Below, in pieces: positions 32,576 through 39,711 of a stretch of 43,319 bases of DNA. A program made the translations under genes and the position numbers. Location of the stretch: NCBI GenBank assembly GCA_017859785.1, contig JAFMMJ010000011.1, positions 1-43,319 of the forward strand, in the 5' to 3' direction. Position 1 is the first letter of the stretch; every line of letters begins with the position of its first letter. This DNA comes from Ilumatobacteraceae bacterium. Lineage in GTDB: Bacteria > Actinomycetota > Acidimicrobiia > Acidimicrobiales > Ilumatobacteraceae. The notes beneath the pieces were generated by a model. That model was not told where the DNA came from. It did no database searches and saw only the letters and a list, made by a program, of their open reading frames with translations.

Positions 32576-32953
32576 ATGGACGTCGTAATCGCCCTCGCTG
32601 GGGTCGTGGCGGGAGGGACACTGATCGTGGCTGGGGTGCTGAAGCTCTCGTCGGTGGAGTGGCCGGCCGACGCCGCCGCCCTCGGCGTCGGTACCCGGAT
32701 CGCGAGGCCCGTTCCCTTCGTGGAGATCGCGCTCGGCGCCATGGTCGCGATGCGATTGGCAACCCCTTGGACGTCTATCGCGATGATCGCGCTCGTTGTT
32801 GGGTTCTCGCTCGTGATCGTCCGCGCGATGCGCAGCGAGGTGCCTCCGGTGTGTGCCTGCTTCGGTTCGTTTGACCGCCGGCCGGTCGGGTTCGCACACT
32901 TGGCTCGCAACGGGTTGCTCGTCGCGCTCACCGCTGTGTCGGCGACCGGCTGA
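32576..32953 (+). CDS. MauE/DoxX-like redox membrane protein
   Basis: 125-aa membrane protein with four hydrophobic helices. The first, AGVVAGGTLIVAGVLKLSS, and the cysteine motif VCACFGSFDRRPVG followed by HLARN identify the MauE family. MauE was named for methylamine dehydrogenase maturation; its actinobacterial relatives are thought to take part in thiol redox at the membrane. Both cysteines (CAC) are kept. Co-transcribed with the MBL hydrolase. A link to the nearby divergent selenoprotein/thioredoxin pair is conceivable but untested. Confidence 0.75.
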   Translation: MDVVIALAGVVAGGTLIVAGVLKLSSVEWPADAAALGVGTRIARPVPFVEIALGAMVAMRLATPWTSIAMIALVVGFSLVIVRAMRSEVPPVCACFGSFDRRPVGFAHLARNGLLVALTAVSATG

Positions 32954-32981
32954 GCGCCGGTCGCTGGCGCGCCAATCCGGT

Positions 32982-35045
32982 TCAGTTGTTCGACAAGATG
33001 AAGGCGAGGGTCTCAGCCTCCTCGCGCCACGCCGAGTAACGCCCACTCGGTCCGGCGTGCCCGGCGCCCATCTCGGTGCGGAGCAGGAGCGGTCGCGCAT
33101 CGTGCTCGCCGCGTTGCTCGTCGAGGTGTCGCATCCGCGCGACCCACTTCGCCGGTTCATGGAATCCGACACGAGGATCGTTGAGCCCGGCGGTGACGAG
33201 CATCGCGGGACGATCGGCATCGACGGTGTTGTCGTAGGGGGAGTAGGAGGCGATGTATGACGCCCACGGCTCGACGCGCGGATCTCCCCACTCGTCCCAC
33301 TCGGTGACGGTGAGCGGGAGCGAGGGGTCGCTCATGGTGGTGACCACATCGACGAAGGGGACCTCGGCGACCGCGCAGTTCCAGAGATCGGGACGCATCG
33401 TCATGCAGGCGCCGGCCATGAGTCCGCCGGCGCTGCCGCCACGGATGGTGAGCCGTCGCGGGTCGGCCGTTCCGTTGGCGCCGATCTCCTCAGCCACCGC
33501 GTTCACATCGTCGAAGGTGTTGCGCTTGTGAAGGAGTCGCCCGTTGAGATACCAGTTGCGGCCGAGTTCGCCGCCGCCGCGCGGATGGGCGAGCACCCAC
33601 ACCACGCCCCGATCAAGGAGCGAGAGTCGCGCAACCGAGAACCAGGGCGGCAGCGAGATCTCGTACGCCCCGTAGGCGTAGATAACGGCCGCCGCGGAGC
33701 CGTCGAGCGGGGTGTCGCGATGGCGGACGACGTCGTAGGGGACCCGTGTGCCGTCGGCGGTCACGACCCAGTCGCGGTGCGCGACGTAGTGATCGGTATC
33801 GACGTTGGGTGTCGGGGTGCGTCGCACGAGCGTCGAGGTGCCGTCGGAGAGGTCGATGTCGAGGATCCGCGGTGGGGAGGTGAGCGACTGGTGCACGACG
33901 CGGACGGTGGGACTGGACCATTCCTCGTTGGGGCCGAAGGTGAGGTCGTGTGGCTCCGAGTCGATGTCGAGTGGCATCTCGTTGCCGTCGCGATCGAGTA
34001 CGCGCATGCGTGGCTGCGCGTCGACCCACTCGAGCACGACGAGGTGGCTCTCGAACGGTTCGGCACCGGCGACCCGCCGTCCGGGAGTGCCAGGTATGAA
34101 CTCCTCCCAGTCGGCAGGGGAATCGGGGTCAGCGGTCATGACCCGGAAGTCGACGGCGTCGAGGTTGGTGACGATCACGAGGCGGTGACCCCAGTCGTCG
34201 ACCTGATATTCGACATCGGCTGCGCGGGGGCGCACCATGCGAGGGGGTGCGGTGACGTCAGCGGCGTCGAGTAGGAGCACCTCCGAGGAGGTCTTCGATG
34301 CCGTGTGGATCACGATGTGGCGACCACTCCGCGTCGCGCCGATCCCGACGTAGAAGTGCTCATCGTCGTCCCGGAACACGACCTGGTCGTCCTCGATGGG
34401 CGAGCCGATTCGGTGGCGTCGCACTTCGCACGGCCGTTCGGCCTCGTCGGCCACCACATAGAGCAGGTGGGCACCGTCGGCGCTCCAGGCGATCCCGGCC
34501 CACGTGGTGTCGGGGATGACGTCGCTCAGTTCCGAGCCAGTTGTGAGGTCGCGGATCCGCAGTGTGTAGTGCTCGTCGCCGCGGGTGTCAGCGGACCAGG
34601 CGATCAGGCGATGGTCGGGTGATGGTTCGAGCGCTCCGAGGTCGAAGAAGTCGTTGTTCGAGGCCTCGAGATTCTCGTCGAGAATGACCGTCGGGTCGGT
34701 GTCATCGGACCGCTCGGAGCGGCAGTGGATCGGGTAATCGAGGCCCTCAACGGTGCGGGCTGAGTACCAGAACGGTCCGTGGCGGACTGGCGCCGAGATG
34801 TCGGTCTGAAGCACCCGCGACCTGATCTCGGTATCGATCGAGTCAACGAGCGTTGCCGTTGAGTCGAAGAACGAGCGCGCGTGGGCGTTCTCGGCCTCGA
34901 GGTAGTTGATGGTCGCCGGGTCGTCTCGGTCGCGCAGCCAGTACCAATCGTCGGTGACATCACCGGTGACGCGTGTGAGGACGAATGGTCGACGTTCTGG
35001 GGCTGGCGGAGCGGGTCGCGACGCATCGGTGGCTCGTCCTGACAT
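32982..35045 (-). CDS. ptrB: Oligopeptidase B (S9A serine peptidase)
   Basis: 687-aa prolyl-oligopeptidase-family enzyme (E. coli PtrB 686) that cleaves short peptides after Arg/Lys in the cytoplasm. An N-terminal seven-bladed propeller covers about residues 70-400, with the family phrase DDWYWLRDRDDP at the start. The catalytic domain holds Ser538 (RGGSAGG), Asp623 (LNDPRVGFHEP) and His663 (GAGHAGP). SYSPYDN and the WGDP segment are also typical. ATG 35045 is preferred over 35081 because a TACTCT box lies 7 nt before it and the longer form would overlap the divergent ferredoxin start. Confidence 0.93.
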   Translation of the reverse strand: MSGRATDASRPAPPAPERRPFVLTRVTGDVTDDWYWLRDRDDPATINYLEAENAHARSFFDSTATLVDSIDTEIRSRVLQTDISAPVRHGPFWYSARTVEGLDYPIHCRSERSDDTDPTVILDENLEASNNDFFDLGALEPSPDHRLIAWSADTRGDEHYTLRIRDLTTGSELSDVIPDTTWAGIAWSADGAHLLYVVADEAERPCEVRRHRIGSPIEDDQVVFRDDDEHFYVGIGATRSGRHIVIHTASKTSSEVLLLDAADVTAPPRMVRPRAADVEYQVDDWGHRLVIVTNLDAVDFRVMTADPDSPADWEEFIPGTPGRRVAGAEPFESHLVVLEWVDAQPRMRVLDRDGNEMPLDIDSEPHDLTFGPNEEWSSPTVRVVHQSLTSPPRILDIDLSDGTSTLVRRTPTPNVDTDHYVAHRDWVVTADGTRVPYDVVRHRDTPLDGSAAAVIYAYGAYEISLPPWFSVARLSLLDRGVVWVLAHPRGGGELGRNWYLNGRLLHKRNTFDDVNAVAEEIGANGTADPRRLTIRGGSAGGLMAGACMTMRPDLWNCAVAEVPFVDVVTTMSDPSLPLTVTEWDEWGDPRVEPWASYIASYSPYDNTVDADRPAMLVTAGLNDPRVGFHEPAKWVARMRHLDEQRGEHDARPLLLRTEMGAGHAGPSGRYSAWREEAETLAFILSNN

Positions 35046-35052
35046 GGGCCGC

Positions 35053-35058
35053 AGAGTA
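35053..35058 (-). promoter_or_regulatory. -10 box TACTCT of ptrB
   Basis: TACTCT on the minus strand lies 7 nt before ATG 35045 and decides this start. Confidence 0.5.
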
Positions 35059-35079
35059 GGGGATAGCGTCCGTTCGGCC

Positions 35080-35370
35080 ATGAGGGTGTGGATCGATCAG
35101 GACTTGTGCACGGGCGACGGCCTGTGCGTTGATCACTGTCCGTCAGTGTTCACCCTCCTCGAGGACGGCATCGCGTATGTGGTGGAGGCTGGTCGTGTGT
35201 TGAACGACCCGGGCGGGTCGCGGAGTATCGCCGAGGTGCCTGCGCGGCTCGAACGAGCGGTGGTGGAGTCGGCCGAGGTGTGCCCGGGAGAGTGCATTTT
35301 CATCGAGGTGCCGGTGTCGGCGATCGGTCCTGGCGAGGCTGATTCGGGCGCATTGCCACCATCGGGCTGA
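35080..35370 (+). CDS. Single-cluster ferredoxin with Asp in the cluster motif
   Basis: 96-aa soluble electron carrier. The motif C10-T-G-D13-G-L-C16...C20-P and a distant C68-P-G-E-C72 define a single-cluster ferredoxin. The second ligand position is Asp13, as in Pyrococcus furiosus ferredoxin, so the cluster may be [3Fe-4S] or [4Fe-4S] with aspartate ligation. Cys20 and Cys72 are additional and may form a disulfide. The C-terminal part is an acidic tail. The start is 34 nt from that of divergent ptrB. It sits just upstream of the suf cluster, but the partner enzyme (often a cytochrome P450 or oxidoreductase) is not in the window. A TAGCGT box lies 10 nt upstream. Confidence 0.85.
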   Translation: MRVWIDQDLCTGDGLCVDHCPSVFTLLEDGIAYVVEAGRVLNDPGGSRSIAEVPARLERAVVESAEVCPGECIFIEVPVSAIGPGEADSGALPPSG

Positions 35371-35409
35371 GCGTGCGCGCTCGGGTGGTCCGGGCCGTCA
35401 GGAATTGTT

Positions 35410-35434
35410 ACTATCCCGATAGTGGAAATACCGG
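35410..35434 (+). promoter_or_regulatory. Palindromic operator before sufB
   Basis: ACTATC-CC-GATAGT (35410-35423) is a perfect 6-bp inverted repeat, followed by GGAAATACCGG. The same 25-bp element with 21 identical bases lies inverted before sufD. The ACTA-N6-TAGT layout suits a dimeric winged-helix regulator of iron-sulfur biogenesis such as SufR. Confidence 0.7.
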
Positions 35435-35469
35435 TTGAGTGCATCTCCGCCGGACGCTCAAACCCCCTG

Positions 35470-35474
35470 AGGAG
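35470..35474 (+). promoter_or_regulatory. Ribosome-binding site of sufB
   Basis: AGGAG 8 nt before GTG 35483, one of the few clear Shine-Dalgarno sequences at the head of a transcription unit in this window. It fits a leadered transcript starting near the operator. Confidence 0.6.
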
Positions 35475-35482
35475 CCGTTGAC

Positions 35483-36883
35483 GTGACGACCTTTGATCTC
35501 GATCTCTCTAAGTACCAGCTCGGCTGGAACGACGAGGTGGAGTACGCCTTCGACCCGGTCAAGGGTCTCAATCAAGGCGTGGTTGAGCAGATCTCCTGGT
35601 GGAAGGGCGAGCCGCGCTGGATGACGGAGTTCCGTCTCCGTTCGCTCCGCCTCTTCGATCGCAAGCCGATGGCCGAGTGGTTCGCCACGAACATGCCCGA
35701 CATCGACTTCCAAGACATCTTCTATTACTTGAAGCCCGCCGGTGAGCAGGTCGATGAGTGGGATGAGCTTCCCGAGGAGATGATGCGCACCTACGAGAAG
35801 CTCGGCATTCCGGAGGCGGAGCGCAAGTACCTCGCCGGTGTCACCGCCCAATACGAATCCGAGGTCGTGTACCACAAGAACCGCGAGGACCTCGAGGCTC
35901 AGGGAATCCTGTTCTGCGACATGGACACCGCGCTTCGCGAGTACCCCGACGTCGTCAAGAAGTACTTCGGCTCGGTCATCCCGCCCGGCGACAACAAGTT
36001 TGCCGCCCTCAACTCTGCGGTGTGGTCCGGCGGGTCGTTCATCTACGTGCCGCCCGGTGTGGAGTGCGAGATGCCGCTGCAGGCCTATTTCCGCATCAAC
36101 TCCGAGAACGCCGGTCAGTTCGAGCGGACGCTGATCATCGCCGACGAGGGGGCCCAGGTCCACTACATCGAGGGATGCTCGGCGCCGGTATACACCAGCG
36201 ACTCGCTGCACTCCGCGGTCGTCGAGATCATCGTGAAGCCCGACGCGCGCGTCACCTACACGACGATCCAGAACTGGTCACCGAACGTCTACAACCTGGT
36301 TACCAAGCGAGCCCGGGTCGAGGCGCGTGGCCACATGGAATGGATCGACGGAAACATCGGCTCGAAACTGACTATGAAGTACCCGGCCGTGTACCTCGTC
36401 GGCGAAGGCGCCACCGGTGAAGTGCTGTCGGTGGCTTACGCCGGTGAGGGCCAGCATCAGGATGCCGGGGCGAAGATGGTTCACGCGGCGCCGAACACCA
36501 CCTCCAAGATCGTGTCGAAGTCGATCTCCAAGGACGGCGGCGTGACCACCTATCGCGGCCTCGTGAAGATCGACAAGGGCGCGCACGGATGCCGCAGCCA
36601 TGTTCAGTGTGACGCGCTGATACTCGACGAGGACTCTGTGTCGAAGACCCTTCCCTACATGGAAATGGGGGAGCGCGACGCTGAGATCGGTCATGAAGCC
36701 ACCGTGTCGAAGATCGCCGACGAGCAAATCTTCTACCTCATGTCGCGCGGACTGACCGAGGAGCAGGCCATCGGAATGGTGGTGAACGGCTTCATCGAGC
36801 CGATCACGCGGACCCTGCCCATGGAGTACGCGGTCGAGTGGAGCCGGCTCATCGAGTTGCAAATGGAGGGTTCGGTCGGCTGA
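35483..36883 (+). CDS. sufB: Fe-S cluster assembly scaffold subunit SufB
   Basis: 466-aa SufB of the SufBCD scaffold, where [4Fe-4S] clusters are built before transfer to apoproteins. Hallmarks include the N-terminal [44 protein letters not shown] (about 172-200, in parts), the beta-helix core with [49 protein letters not shown] and the C-terminal [20 protein letters not shown]. The conserved cysteine and histidine residues of the SufB-SufD interface (C-R-S-H region) are present. It is first in the suf group, behind an operator and a Shine-Dalgarno site. The usual upstream sufR gene is not present here. Confidence 0.97.
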   Translation: MTTFDLDLSKYQLGWNDEVEYAFDPVKGLNQGVVEQISWWKGEPRWMTEFRLRSLRLFDRKPMAEWFATNMPDIDFQDIFYYLKPAGEQVDEWDELPEEMMRTYEKLGIPEAERKYLAGVTAQYESEVVYHKNREDLEAQGILFCDMDTALREYPDVVKKYFGSVIPPGDNKFAALNSAVWSGGSFIYVPPGVECEMPLQAYFRINSENAGQFERTLIIADEGAQVHYIEGCSAPVYTSDSLHSAVVEIIVKPDARVTYTTIQNWSPNVYNLVTKRARVEARGHMEWIDGNIGSKLTMKYPAVYLVGEGATGEVLSVAYAGEGQHQDAGAKMVHAAPNTTSKIVSKSISKDGGVTTYRGLVKIDKGAHGCRSHVQCDALILDEDSVSKTLPYMEMGERDAEIGHEATVSKIADEQIFYLMSRGLTEEQAIGMVVNGFIEPITRTLPMEYAVEWSRLIELQMEGSVG

Positions 36884-36895
36884 TTCGGCCGGGCC

Positions 36896-36901
36896 TAGGC
36901 T
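36896..36901 (+). promoter_or_regulatory. -10 box TAGGCT of the four-cysteine gene
   Basis: TAGGCT lies 7 nt before ATG 36909, giving this gene a possible promoter of its own inside the suf cluster. Confidence 0.45.
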
Positions 36902-36908
36902 CGCTCAC

Positions 36909-37265
36909 ATGCCGATGCGTACCGAGTGCAAGCACTTCGAGTCCCGCTCGTACCCGAATGGCGACACCGTCCGGAAGTGCAATCTCGATCTCGCGCCCGA
37001 TGCTCCGTGGCGGTGCCCTGAGGCATGTTCTCGCTACGAGCGTCGTCTCGCGGACACCGCCTGGACTCACGGCTCGTTGGTGGTCCCGCCGACGCCTCCG
37101 GAGCCAGACGGCCTCGACGACGGGTCCGCGGCAGCGCTGCTTGATGCTGCCGAGGACATCTTGAACGCCGCCGGGTCGCGGATCCTCGCCGAGGTTGAGG
37201 CCGAACGCGACGCTGAGTCGCGCGGTCGCGGGCTGATCAGGCGACTCTTCCGTCGGGGGGAGTGA
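36909..37265 (+). CDS. Four-cysteine protein between sufB and sufD
   Basis: 118-aa soluble protein that I cannot assign to a named family. Its N-terminal third has four cysteines, Cys7, Cys24, Cys36 and Cys40 (ECKHF, RKCNLDLAPDAPWRCPEACSRYE), spaced like a small zinc or iron-sulfur site. The rest is a proline-rich linker, an acidic helix (AALLDAAEDILNAAGSRILAEVEAERDAE) and a basic tail (RGLIRRLFRRGE). Its place between sufB and sufD suggests a role in cluster assembly or in sensing cluster status in this lineage, by context only. It has its own -10 box and lies 25 nt after sufB. Confidence 0.75.
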   Translation: MPMRTECKHFESRSYPNGDTVRKCNLDLAPDAPWRCPEACSRYERRLADTAWTHGSLVVPPTPPEPDGLDDGSAAALLDAAEDILNAAGSRILAEVEAERDAESRGRGLIRRLFRRGE

Positions 37266-37305
37266 CGAGAGTCACGCTTTCCACCCGGTCGGGCTGCGAG
37301 CAGGG

Positions 37306-37330
37306 CCGGTATTTCCACTACGCCGATAGT
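37306..37330 (-). promoter_or_regulatory. Inverted copy of the suf operator before sufD
   Basis: On the plus strand CCGGTATTTCC followed by ACTACG-CC-GATAGT (37317-37330), the reverse complement of the sufB element with four changes in the centre. It lies in the -35/-10 spacer of the sufD promoter and touches the first base of the -10 box, so a bound protein should repress. Confidence 0.7.
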
Positions 37331-37335
37331 AGAAT
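37330..37335 (+). promoter_or_regulatory. -10 box TAGAAT of sufD
   Basis: TAGAAT is 6 nt before GTG 37342, a leaderless-type promoter overlapped by the suf operator. Confidence 0.6.
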
Positions 37336-37341
37336 TTCGCC

Positions 37342-38406
37342 GTGGCTCAGCTCCGAGAACTGGCTCTGCCCTCTGCTGACGAGGAGATCTGGCGATATAG
37401 CCGCATCGACGCCCTCGACCCGACTGCGTTTGAGTTGGAGGCCGCCGACACCGCGGTATCGGGAGGCGAGAACTACGTGACCAGGGGCGCTTCCGCGGCC
37501 GTTCTCGCTGAGCCCGATGTGTTCGCAGAGCTCAATACCGAGCACCAATCAACCTTGGTCGTCGAAGTTCCGCGAGGGACGACCGTCGACGAACCGATCG
37601 TGATCACGCACACCTCCCGGCCGGGAACGGCGTCGTTCCCGCGGACCGTGTTGCGAGTTGGCGAGAACGCCGAGGTGACGGTGATCGAGCGCTTCGCCTC
37701 CGCATCCGCCGGACCTGCCCTCGTTGCGCCCGTACTGAGCGCCGAGGTCGCGCCGGCCGGTCGCCTCACCTACCTCGCGGTCAACGACGTCGATCTCGAG
37801 GCTTGGCAGATTGGCCATCAACTCGTGGTCGGCGACCGCGACTCATCGGTCCGCCTCTCGACCGTCACCCTCGGTGGCTATTACACCCGGGTGCGTACTG
37901 AGGTCCGGTCGTCTGGACAGGGCGCCTCCACGAAGCAGGTCGCCCTTTACTTCGCAGGTGGCGATCAGATGCACGACTTCCGGGTCATTCAGGATCATGA
38001 CGCGCCACACACCTCGAGCGATCTCCTTTTCAAAGGCGCGGTCCAAGACCGCGCGAGAAGCGTCTACACCGGCCTCATCACCATTCGAGAGCACGCTCGG
38101 GGCACAGCGGCCTATCAGACGAATCGGAACCTCACCCTCTCGGACGGGGCGTGGGCCGAGAGCGTGCCGAACCTTGACATTCGTACGAACGACGTCAAGT
38201 GCTCCCATGCGTCCACGGTCGGCCCGATCGACGACGACCAGCGCTTCTACCTCGAGAGCCGAGGAGTGCCACCCGAGACCGCCGAGCGACTCGTCGTGCT
38301 CGGCTTCTTCGAAGAGGTGCTCGACCAGCTGCCGTCAGGCCAACTCGCTGATGAGCTTCGCGCGGCCGTCGCCGACAAGCTCAACCTGCAGGGAGGAGCG
38401 TCATGA
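37342..38406 (+). CDS. sufD: Fe-S cluster assembly protein SufD
   Basis: 354-aa SufD, the SufB paralogue in the SufBCD complex, needed for iron entry and cluster formation. The N-terminus has the LPSADEEIWRYSRID motif (PTxKxExW+Y-type). The core beta-helix and the C-terminal segment NLTLSDGAWAESVPNLDIRTNDVKCSHASTVGPIDDDQRFYLESRGV are diagnostic: SufD normally reads KCSHGAT-G-LD--ALFYL-SRGI. The conserved His of KCSH is present, as in functional SufD. GTG start is fixed by TAGAAT 6 nt upstream. The stop overlaps the Rieske gene by 4 bp (ATGA). Confidence 0.95.
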   Translation: MAQLRELALPSADEEIWRYSRIDALDPTAFELEAADTAVSGGENYVTRGASAAVLAEPDVFAELNTEHQSTLVVEVPRGTTVDEPIVITHTSRPGTASFPRTVLRVGENAEVTVIERFASASAGPALVAPVLSAEVAPAGRLTYLAVNDVDLEAWQIGHQLVVGDRDSSVRLSTVTLGGYYTRVRTEVRSSGQGASTKQVALYFAGGDQMHDFRVIQDHDAPHTSSDLLFKGAVQDRARSVYTGLITIREHARGTAAYQTNRNLTLSDGAWAESVPNLDIRTNDVKCSHASTVGPIDDDQRFYLESRGVPPETAERLVVLGFFEEVLDQLPSGQLADELRAAVADKLNLQGGAS

Positions 38407-38717
38407 GCAACGTGGTCTGCTCGCTCGACGAGATCGAACCGGGAACCGCGCGAAAAGTTGTCGTGGACGGCCAAGCGGTCGCCCTCGTCCGTATCGGTGA
38501 CGATGTCTACGCGATCGATGATGTGTGCTCGCATGCCAACGTCTCGCTGTCCGACGGCGAGGTCTGGACCGATACGTGCATGCTCGAATGTCCCAAGCAC
38601 GGCAGTTCGTTCAGCCTGACGACTGGCGAACCCGACACGTTGCCGGCCACACGTCCGGTCGCGGTGCACTCGGCTCGAGTTGAGGACGGCATGGTCATCG
38701 TGGGGGTGACGTCATGA
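38403..38717 (+). CDS. Rieske-type [2Fe-2S] ferredoxin in the suf operon
   Basis: 104-aa Rieske ferredoxin of the non-heme iron oxygenase ferredoxin-subunit type. Cluster ligands are Cys42 and His44 (VCSHANVSLSDG) and Cys63 and His66 (ECPKHGSSF). The rest of the short Rieske fold, including PVAVHSARVEDGMVIV, is intact. In many actinobacterial and Deinococcus-type suf operons such a protein sits between sufD and sufC and may deliver electrons for cluster assembly, though direct proof is limited. It is translationally coupled on both sides by ATGA overlaps, so its stoichiometry is tied to SufD and SufC. Confidence 0.92.
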   Translation: MSNVVCSLDEIEPGTARKVVVDGQAVALVRIGDDVYAIDDVCSHANVSLSDGEVWTDTCMLECPKHGSSFSLTTGEPDTLPATRPVAVHSARVEDGMVIVGVTS

Positions 38718-39508
38718 GCGAGCTCGTGATCAGCGGGCTCCACGCCACGGTCGCAGGGCGTGAGATCCTTCGTGGAGTTGACCTCACCATCCGCAGCGGT
38801 GAGGTGCACGCCGTCATGGGTCCGAACGGAGCGGGCAAGAGCACGCTCTCGGCGGTCGTTATGGGCCGCTCGGGCTACGAGGTCACCGCTGGGTCGGTGA
38901 CGCTCGACGGCGAGGACGTGTTGGCCATGCCGACGTGGCAGCGCGCGGTTGCTGGCCTTCATCTCGTCATGCAGTATCCGACCGAGGTGCCTGGTGTCGC
39001 GCTGCGCGACGTGATGGTCGAAGCGCTCGCCGCACGCGGTCATGCGAGCGACAATGTTCGAGGCCAATTGGTCGCCGAAGCCGCCAAGATCGGCTTCGAG
39101 GAGCGTTTCCTCGATCGGCCGCTGAATGTCGATCTCTCGGGTGGCGAGAAGAAGCGCAACGAGACCTTGCAACTCGCAATGCTGCGCCCGCGGATCGCCA
39201 TCCTCGACGAGCTCGACTCGGGCCTCGACATCGATGCGCTCCGCGATTGCTCGCGTCGGGTCGAGGAACTCTCAAACGATCCCGACGAGCCGCTCGGTGT
39301 GCTCGCCATCACCCACTACAACCGACTGCTGACCGAGTTGAAGCCCGACAAGGTGCACATCCTCGTGAAGGGCCGCATTGTCGCCTCTGGTGGTCCGGAA
39401 TTGGCGACCACTCTCGAGACGGACGGCTATGCGGCCTTCACCGACGGCGACGAGCCCGCCGAATCGGGCGCTGGGGCCTCAGGCCTCGACGATCTCTTCC
39501 GAATGTGA
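38714..39508 (+). CDS. sufC: Fe-S cluster assembly ATPase SufC
   Basis: 264-aa ABC-type ATPase of the SufBCD complex. Walker A is GPNGAGKST (36-44), the SufC-specific signature LSGGEKKRNE (141-150) and Walker B ILDELDSGLD (163-172). The Q-loop is MQYPTEVPG and the H-loop AITHYNRLL. The last about 20 residues are an acidic, glycine-rich tail. It ends the cluster: cysteine desulfurase sufS, sufU/sufE and sufT, which usually follow in actinobacteria, are absent here and must be elsewhere. The 3' end overlaps the opposite-strand DUF1289 gene by 30 bp. Confidence 0.96.
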   Translation: MSELVISGLHATVAGREILRGVDLTIRSGEVHAVMGPNGAGKSTLSAVVMGRSGYEVTAGSVTLDGEDVLAMPTWQRAVAGLHLVMQYPTEVPGVALRDVMVEALAARGHASDNVRGQLVAEAAKIGFEERFLDRPLNVDLSGGEKKRNETLQLAMLRPRIAILDELDSGLDIDALRDCSRRVEELSNDPDEPLGVLAITHYNRLLTELKPDKVHILVKGRIVASGGPELATTLETDGYAAFTDGDEPAESGAGASGLDDLFRM

Positions 39509-39667
39509 GCCTCGCCGGCGGGTCGGTAAGTCCGCCATCACCGAGCGGGCCACCTCATCGGGGATAAGACCCCACACGGCGATCTCGCGTGGTGTTCGAA
39601 AGCAACCGTCGCACAGCCCGTCGTCGGCGATCACACAGACCTTCGTGCACGGGGAAACGGTCGCCAT
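39479..39667 (-). CDS. DUF1289 small cysteine protein
   Basis: 62-aa protein of the DUF1289 family (PF06945-like). Family hallmarks are SPCTKVCVIADDGLCDGC with Cys7, Cys11, Cys19 and Cys22, then FRTPREIAVWGLIPDEVARSVMADLPTRR. The cysteine set suggests a metal or Fe-S site; no function is established. It is antisense to the last 30 bp of sufC. ATG 39667 is chosen because it sits just before the conserved SPC and 10 nt after TACGTT; a GTG at 39694 would add nine residues. Confidence 0.75.
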   Translation of the reverse strand: MATVSPCTKVCVIADDGLCDGCFRTPREIAVWGLIPDEVARSVMADLPTRRRGSHSEEIVEA

Positions 39668-39699
39668 CGCGCGACTGAACGTAGTCGCAGTCACCTCGC

Positions 39700-39705
39700 T
39701 ACCGT
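39700..39705 (+). promoter_or_regulatory. -10 box TACCGT of the OFA-like MFS gene
   Basis: TACCGT lies 6 nt before GTG 39712 and supports that start. Confidence 0.5.
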
Positions 39706-39711
39706 TCGGTC

